A DNA stretch of 16,972 bases. Origin: CAZSVI01 sp964610205 (GTDB taxonomy: Bacteria; Bacillota; Clostridia; DSM-8532). This document shows, piece after piece, positions 12,644 to 16,972 of the stretch; positions within the stretch are counted from its first letter, which is position 1, and every line of letters starts with the position of its first letter. The stretch is from contig CAZSVI010000084.1 of the NCBI GenBank assembly GCA_964610205.1, positions 1-16,972 of the forward strand, given 5' to 3'. Position numbers and translations under genes: made by a program. Below the pieces are notes generated by a model. The model saw only the letters and a program-made list of their open reading frames with translations, made no database searches and had not been told where the DNA came from.

Positions 12644-14620
12644 TCAACTTACGTCAAGCATGTCCATGTATTCATGGCCGTGCTCGGAGATAAAATCCTT
12701 CCTGCCCTGCAGATTTTCTCCCAACAGCAGTTCAAAAAACTCACGGGTAGTTTCAGAATCATCCGGGAGAACCTTTACAAGCCTTCTCGTTTCAGGATTC
12801 ATAGTGGTTTGCCACATCATTTCGGGATCATTTTCACCCAAACCTTTTGAGCGCTGTATGCTGACTTTCTTTCCGGCCATCCTGTTCAGTATTGAGTTCT
12901 TTTCCTTTTCGTTATAAGCAAACCAGGTTTTGCCCTTGTAACTGATTTCAAACAAGGGCGATTCAGCAATATATACTTTTCCTTTCTGAATCAGGGTGGG
13001 TGTAAGCCGGTAAAGCATGGCCAGGATAAGAGTGCGTATCTGAAACCCGTCTACATCCGCGTCTGTGCAGATTATTATTTTATCCCATCGCAGGTTCTCC
13101 ATATCAAAGGTATTCAGATCCTTGTTATGTCTGGTTTTTATCTCCACTCCGCAGCCTAAAACCTTTAAAAGATCAACGATAATTTCATTTTTAAAAATAC
13201 TGTCATATTCAGCTTTCAAGCAATTCAGTATCTTGCCGCGGACAGGCATTATCGCCTGAAACTCTGCATCCCTTGCCATTTTGCATGAACCCAGAGCCGA
13301 ATCCCCCTCCACGATATAAATCTCGCGTTTTGAAACCTCTTTGGTACGGCAATCTACAAACTTTTTCACCCTGTTTGCCAGATCCACCTTGCCAGACAAT
13401 TTCTTACGTATGTCTATCCTTGCTTTTTCAGCCGTTTCCCGGCTTCTCTTGTTAACCAGTATCTGGTTTGTTATCCTTTCTGCTTCTTCCTTATTTTCAA
13501 TAAGGTAAACTTCAAGCTGCTTTTTTAAAAAATCAGTCATGGCATCCTGAATAAACTTGTTTGTAATGGATTTTTTGGTCTGGTTCTCGTAGCTGGTTAC
13601 CGTAGAAAAGGAACTGCTGACCAGAATCAGGCTGTCCTGTATATCCGTAAAGGTAATTTTTGATTCATTTTTATTATATTTATTGTTGTTTTTAATATAC
13701 TTATCCACCTCAAACACAAAGGCATTTTTAACAGCTCTGTCGGGAGCCCCTCCATGTTCAAGATAGCTTGAATTGTGATAGTATTCCAATACGTTCACTT
13801 CATTGTGAAACATAAAGGCAACCTGCATTTTTACCTTATATTCGGGTTTGTCTTCCCGGTCACGGCCTTTTGCCGCGGCCTCATAAAACTGTACGGTAGT
13901 TAAGCCTGAGCCTTTCCCAAGCTCCCCGGTATAATCAACAATTCCTCTTTCATAATAAAACTCTCCCGTTCCGCCGGATTCTTCATCCTCCAGAACAAAT
14001 GTAATACCCGGATTTACCACTGCCTGCCGTTTTAAAGTTTCCCTGTAGTAAAAAAGAGGTATCCTTATATCGGTAAAAACCTCCAGATCCGGCCTCCAAT
14101 GTGTAATTGTTCCGGTATGGTCATATTTTACCCTGTCCTTTTTCAGCCCACCTGTATTTTCTCCTTTGTTAAACTTCAATTGATATTTATGTCCGTCCCT
14201 GTATACGGTAACATCCATATATTCCGAACTGTACTGGGTGGCACATGCTCCAAGTCCGTTAAGACCCAGGCTGAATTCGTAATTCTCCCCGCTGTTGTTA
14301 TCGTATTTTCCCCCTGCATACAGCTCACAAAATACCAGTTCCCAGTTGTAACGCTGCTCCTTCTGGTTGAAATCTACAGGAATACCGCGCCCTCTGTCTT
14401 CAACTGTAATGGAAAAATCCTCGTGCCGGATGATCCTGATAACCTTTCCAAACCCTTCCCGGGCTTCATCAATTGAATTTGACAATATTTCAAAAAAAGA
14501 ATGCTGGCAGCCCTCCAGGCCATCGGAACCAAATATGACCCCCGGGCGGAGCCTGACGCGCTCCGCACCTTTAAGTGCCGAAATACTTTCGTTTCCGTAA
14601 TTGCTGTTTTCCTTTTTCAT
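12644..14620 (-). CDS. Type IIA topoisomerase subunit B (GyrB/ParE-like ATPase)
   Basis: A 658-residue ATPase subunit. The GHKL domain shows Glu44 (catalytic base) and Asn48 in FFEILSNSIDEA, Asp75 in EDRGRGIP and a glycine-rich lid GLNGLGA (119-125). QTKKS (347-351) carries the transducer lysine. The TOPRIM domain has VEGDS (437-441, Glu438), MPVRGKILN (458-466) and DADVDG (520-525), whose Asp residues bind Mg2+. SKGLGENDPEMMWQTTMNPE closes the domain. The length matches ParE/short GyrB types. ATG at 14620 is chosen over TTG at 14653: GGAGG (14632-14636) precedes the ATG, while the TTG lies at or before the predicted transcription start and has no ribosome site. It forms one operon with the A subunit. 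Confidence 0.93.
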   Translation of the reverse strand: MKKENSNYGNESISALKGAERVRLRPGVIFGSDGLEGCQHSFFEILSNSIDEAREGFGKVIRIIRHEDFSITVEDRGRGIPVDFNQKEQRYNWELVFCELYAGGKYDNNSGENYEFSLGLNGLGACATQYSSEYMDVTVYRDGHKYQLKFNKGENTGGLKKDRVKYDHTGTITHWRPDLEVFTDIRIPLFYYRETLKRQAVVNPGITFVLEDEESGGTGEFYYERGIVDYTGELGKGSGLTTVQFYEAAAKGRDREDKPEYKVKMQVAFMFHNEVNVLEYYHNSSYLEHGGAPDRAVKNAFVFEVDKYIKNNNKYNKNESKITFTDIQDSLILVSSSFSTVTSYENQTKKSITNKFIQDAMTDFLKKQLEVYLIENKEEAERITNQILVNKRSRETAEKARIDIRKKLSGKVDLANRVKKFVDCRTKEVSKREIYIVEGDSALGSCKMARDAEFQAIMPVRGKILNCLKAEYDSIFKNEIIVDLLKVLGCGVEIKTRHNKDLNTFDMENLRWDKIIICTDADVDGFQIRTLILAMLYRLTPTLIQKGKVYIAESPLFEISYKGKTWFAYNEKEKNSILNRMAGKKVSIQRSKGLGENDPEMMWQTTMNPETRRLVKVLPDDSETTREFFELLLGENLQGRKDFISEHGHEYMDMLDVS

Positions 14621-14658
14621 TTGTATATCTGCCTCCGCTTTAATCTGTAACAATGATG

Positions 14659-14687
14659 ATCATATCATATTCAAACGGCTATTTCCA
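14659..14687 (-). promoter_or_regulatory. Promoter of the topoisomerase operon
   Basis: On the minus strand, TGGAAA (14682-14687), 17 bases, then TATGAT (14659-14664) with an extended TG. A second TATGAT overlaps at 14664-14669. The start would be near 14652, leaving a leader of about 32 nt to the ATG at 14620. Confidence 0.5.
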
Positions 14688-14742
14688 CTATGGAATTACG
14701 CACAAGCTCACTTAAATAACTCAGATTGTACTTGCCTTCCTT

Positions 14743-14775
14743 CCGGTGTTCATATCTTCCACATGGAACACCCGG
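14743..14775. other. Hairpin-forming sequence between the clpX terminator and the topoisomerase promoter
   Basis: CCGGTGTTC (14743-14751) and GAACACCCGG (14766-14775) pair with one bulged base, and a smaller TTCC/GGAA stem is nested inside. There is no T-tract. It may be a backup transcription barrier or part of a dispersed repeat, since TTCCGGTGTTCA at 14741 also occurs at 4692. Confidence 0.3.
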
Positions 14776-14783
14776 TTCAAGAG

Positions 14784-14821
14784 AAAAAGGCACGGAATAT
14801 CTTAATATAGTATTCCGTGCC
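14784..14821 (-). terminator. Rho-independent terminator of clpPX
   Basis: On the minus strand GGCACGGAATA (14811-14821) and TATTCCGTGCC (14789-14799) form a perfect 11-bp stem with an 11-base loop. TTTTTCTCTT follows immediately. It lies about 46 bases after the clpX stop. This is the clearest terminator in the window. Confidence 0.9.
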
Positions 14822-14867
14822 CAACTCTTTCAGACAGCATAAACATATTATTGAAACATATAAACCC

Positions 14868-16160
14868 TTATGAGGCGGAATCGATATTCTCTTTCTGCTT
14901 TTTCTTTTTGGGCATCAGTGTCTTTTTTGTTTCATTCAATATCAGTGTCGGTGCCTTACCGGATAATACAGCATCTATATTCAGTATGCATTTTTCAACA
15001 TTCCTATTGGAGGGAATATCATACATCACGTCCATCATGATTTCCTCCATAATGGCACGAAGGCCTCTCGCACCGGTTTTCCTTTCCAGAGCCTTATCAG
15101 CTATGGCATGCAGCGCTTCTTCTTCTATTTCAAGCTGCACTCCGTCAATTTCAAACAGTTTCTTATATTGTTTTACCAACGCATTTCGTGGTTTTGTCAG
15201 GATATCAATCAAAGCAGCACGATCCAATATATGAAGTGAAGCTACAATTGGCAAACGCCCAATAAATTCGGGAATAAGACCATATTTCAGCAAATCCTGC
15301 GGCGTTACCAATTGAAACAATTCTCCTATGTCCTTGTCTCTATTGGCTTCGGACTGTGCTCCAAAGCCAATAGTTTTTTTACCTATCCGGTTTTGAATGA
15401 TTTTTTCCAGTCCATCAAAAGCGCCTCCACAAATAAACAGGATATTTGTAGTATCAATCTGGATAAACTCCTGATGAGGATGTTTTCTTCCGCCCTGAGG
15501 AGGAACCGATGCCACAGTACCCTCCAGTATTTTCAAAAGTGCCTGTTGCACTCCTTCACCGCTTACATCCCTTGTTATAGACGGATTGTCAGACTTTCTG
15601 GCAACCTTGTCAATTTCATCAACATAAATGATACCCTTTTCAGCGCGTTCTATATCATAGTCTGCGGCCTGAATCAGCTTCAAAAGTATGTTTTCAACAT
15701 CCTCTCCCACATACCCGGCTTCTGTTAAAGACGTAGCATCAGCAATAGCAAAAGGAACATTCAATATTTTTGCCAGTGTTTGGGCCAATAAAGTTTTACC
15801 GGATCCGGTGGGACCTATCATCAGTATGTTGCTTTTTTGCAGTTCTACATCCGTAGTAATCATTTCGGAATTAATTCTTTTATAATGGTTATATACAGCA
15901 ACAGCCATAGCCCGTTTAGCTCTTTCCTGCCCAATGACATATTGATCAAGGGTACTTTTAATCTCAACAGGCTTTGGAATTTCATCCAATTGTATATCAA
16001 CGCTTGTTTCTTCAAATTCTTCACCAATAATTTCAGAACATAACTCTATACACTCATCACATATATAAACACCAGGACCTGCAACGAGCCGCTTAACCTG
16101 TTCCTGAGTTTTACCGCAAAAAGAACATTTTAATTGCTTTTTCTCTTCATATCTTGCCAC
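14868..16160 (-). CDS. clpX: ATP-dependent Clp protease ATPase and specificity subunit ClpX
   Basis: A 430-residue AAA+ unfoldase that delivers substrates to ClpP. The N-terminal zinc-binding domain has C12/C15 and C34/C37. Walker A is GPTGSGKT (116-123) and Walker B is IIYVDEID (177-184). The pore loops are GYVG (149-152) and RKH (225-227). The IGF tripeptide that docks into ClpP is present (264-266), and sensor 2 is GARGLRAIME (363-372). The C-terminus ends in a lysine-rich tail. The start is GTG at 16160 with GAGGTGA upstream; no better ATG fits the family N-terminus. The 14-base gap from clpP shows co-transcription, and a strong terminator follows. Confidence 0.98.
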   Translation of the reverse strand: MARYEEKKQLKCSFCGKTQEQVKRLVAGPGVYICDECIELCSEIIGEEFEETSVDIQLDEIPKPVEIKSTLDQYVIGQERAKRAMAVAVYNHYKRINSEMITTDVELQKSNILMIGPTGSGKTLLAQTLAKILNVPFAIADATSLTEAGYVGEDVENILLKLIQAADYDIERAEKGIIYVDEIDKVARKSDNPSITRDVSGEGVQQALLKILEGTVASVPPQGGRKHPHQEFIQIDTTNILFICGGAFDGLEKIIQNRIGKKTIGFGAQSEANRDKDIGELFQLVTPQDLLKYGLIPEFIGRLPIVASLHILDRAALIDILTKPRNALVKQYKKLFEIDGVQLEIEEEALHAIADKALERKTGARGLRAIMEEIMMDVMYDIPSNRNVEKCILNIDAVLSGKAPTLILNETKKTLMPKKKKQKENIDSAS

Positions 16161-16174
16161 GATACTTCACCTCG

Positions 16175-16756
16175 TTATTTGCTTTCCATTACCTGATCAA
16201 CTATTCCGTAATCCTTTGCTTCCACCGCAGTCATAAAAAAGTCCCTTTCCACGTCATTCTGTATCTTTTCAAGTGGCTGACCTGTTCGTTCACTTAATAT
16301 CCGGTTCAAGGTATCCTTCGTTTTAAGAATCCATTCAGCATGAATCTTGATATCGGTAGCTTGCCCCTTTGCTCCTCCAAGCGGCTGATGAATTAAAATA
16401 GTACTGTTGGGAAGGGCATACCGTTTTCCGGCAGCTCCGGATGCAAGAAGGAAAGCTCCCATGCTTGCTGCCATACCTACACAAATGGTTGATACATCAG
16501 ACTTAACATGCTGCATTGTATCAAAAATAGCCATTCCGGCAGTAACAGAACCACCAGGGCTGTTAATATAAAACTGGATATCCTTTTCCGGATCCTTGGC
16601 ATCCAGAAACAGCATCTGGGCTACAACCAGACTCGCGGTTACATCATTCACCTCATCACTAAGAAAAACGATCCGATCCTCTAAAAGCCGGGAGTATATA
16701 TCATATGAACGTTCCCCTCTATTACTCTGTTCAACTACAATAGGTACCAATGCCAT
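16175..16756 (-). CDS. clpP: ATP-dependent Clp protease proteolytic subunit ClpP
   Basis: A 193-residue serine peptidase that assembles into the double heptameric chamber of ClpXP. The catalytic triad is Ser98 (GMAASMGAF), His123 (LIHQPLGG) and Asp172 (ERDFF), at the same positions as in B. subtilis ClpP. The INSPGGSV segment forms the oxyanion region, and the N-terminal MALVPIVVEQ matches the axial loop of the family. AAAGGGGGA precedes the ATG. It is the first gene of the clpP-clpX pair with its own promoter. No CtsR-type heptad repeat is visible upstream, so heat-shock control by CtsR is not supported here. Confidence 0.98.
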   Translation of the reverse strand: MALVPIVVEQSNRGERSYDIYSRLLEDRIVFLSDEVNDVTASLVVAQMLFLDAKDPEKDIQFYINSPGGSVTAGMAIFDTMQHVKSDVSTICVGMAASMGAFLLASGAAGKRYALPNSTILIHQPLGGAKGQATDIKIHAEWILKTKDTLNRILSERTGQPLEKIQNDVERDFFMTAVEAKDYGIVDQVMESK

Positions 16757-16777
16757 ATCGCATCCCCCTTTTCTTTA

Positions 16778-16803
16778 ATATGATCTCTTTATCAGGATCA
16801 TAT
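16778..16803. promoter_or_regulatory. Inverted repeat at the clpP transcription start
   Basis: ATATGATC (16778-16785) and GATCATAT (16796-16803) are perfect 8-bp arms around a 10-base loop. It covers the predicted start (near 16801), so it could be an operator or a 5' stem stabilising the clpPX mRNA. Confidence 0.35.
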
Positions 16804-16807
16804 ACTT

Positions 16808-16836
16808 ATCATAGTAGAAGTACTGTTACAAATCAA
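16808..16836 (-). promoter_or_regulatory. Sigma-A promoter of clpPX
   Basis: On the minus strand, TTGATT (16831-16836), 17 bases and TATGAT (16808-16813). The leader to the clpP ATG is about 45 nt. The remaining sequence to the right edge (16837-16972) is AT-rich with no gene visible, apart from a palindrome at 16950-16971. Confidence 0.6.
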
Positions 16837-16972
16837 TCTATTTTGCTTTACAGTAATAAATTTATAGGTTTTAACCTTTAAATTTCCCAAAGCGATATCT
16901 TTGATTCATGTAATTTTATACTTTTTTCATTTTATGCTGCCCATGTGCCTGTTTTAGCCCTGGCTAAAACAA

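Noticed and set aside
14621..14653. N-terminal extension of the GyrB/ParE-like protein from TTG at 14653
   Set aside because: It has no ribosome site and begins at or before the predicted transcription start; ATG at 14620 follows GGAGG and fits the family N-terminus.
16950..16971. Palindrome TGTTTTAGCC / GGCTAAAACA at the right edge, considered as a trigger factor terminator
   Set aside because: Its 3' arm is A-rich on either strand and no T-tract follows, so it is not a standard intrinsic terminator; the window ends before the context can be judged.
1..16972. Defence island, CRISPR, prophage or transposon system
   Set aside because: All long genes are recognisable housekeeping or widespread families. 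There are no spacer-type repeats, integrases, transposases or toxin-antitoxin pairs, and no abrupt change in coding style.

Overview
The window looks like ordinary chromosome of a low-GC, endospore-forming member of the Clostridia. The evidence is strong AGGAGG-type ribosome sites, sigma-A promoters with 17-base spacers, GTG and TTG starts, a spore-coat transglutaminase (tgl), a K+-dependent membrane pyrophosphatase, a DUF1836 regulator and a second gyrase-like topoisomerase pair. I see no rRNA, tRNA, CRISPR array, prophage or intact insertion sequence. Species assignment from this sequence alone is not possible.

Layout. (1) Bases 1-877, minus strand: a probable operon of cyclophilin peptidyl-prolyl isomerase, a DUF896/YnzC-type small protein and the first 26 codons of a DEAD-box RNA helicase. 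(2) 1114-1536, plus: a small membrane protein with a C-terminal zinc ribbon, convergent with tgl (1599-2369, minus). (3) 2650-4620, plus: an autoregulated GntR (YtrA-type) / ABC ATPase / ABC permease operon with overlapping genes, a perfect promoter and a very long operator palindrome. (4) 4724-7585, minus: a DUF1836 regulator, then an NfeD/YuaF-like protein and flotillin, which together suggest a membrane-microdomain module. (5) 7848-10308, minus: membrane pyrophosphatase hppA with a leader of about 264 nt carrying a perfect match to the CcpA cre consensus. (6) 10435-14687, minus: a divergent type IIA topoisomerase pair (GyrB/ParE-like then GyrA/ParC-like). (7) 14784-16836, minus: clpP-clpX with its own promoter and a clear intrinsic terminator. 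The trigger factor gene often found upstream of clpP would lie beyond the right edge.

Functionally the genes cover protein quality control (ClpXP, cyclophilin), membrane energetics and organisation (pyrophosphatase, flotillin/NfeD), DNA topology, an export system probably linked to envelope stress, and spore coat cross-linking. I found no convincing new multi-gene system. The observations most worth following are regulatory: the GntR operator, the cre site and long leader of hppA, the palindromes abutting two promoters, an unexplained set of inverted repeats upstream of gntR, and the unusual residues at the quinolone-target position of the second topoisomerase.
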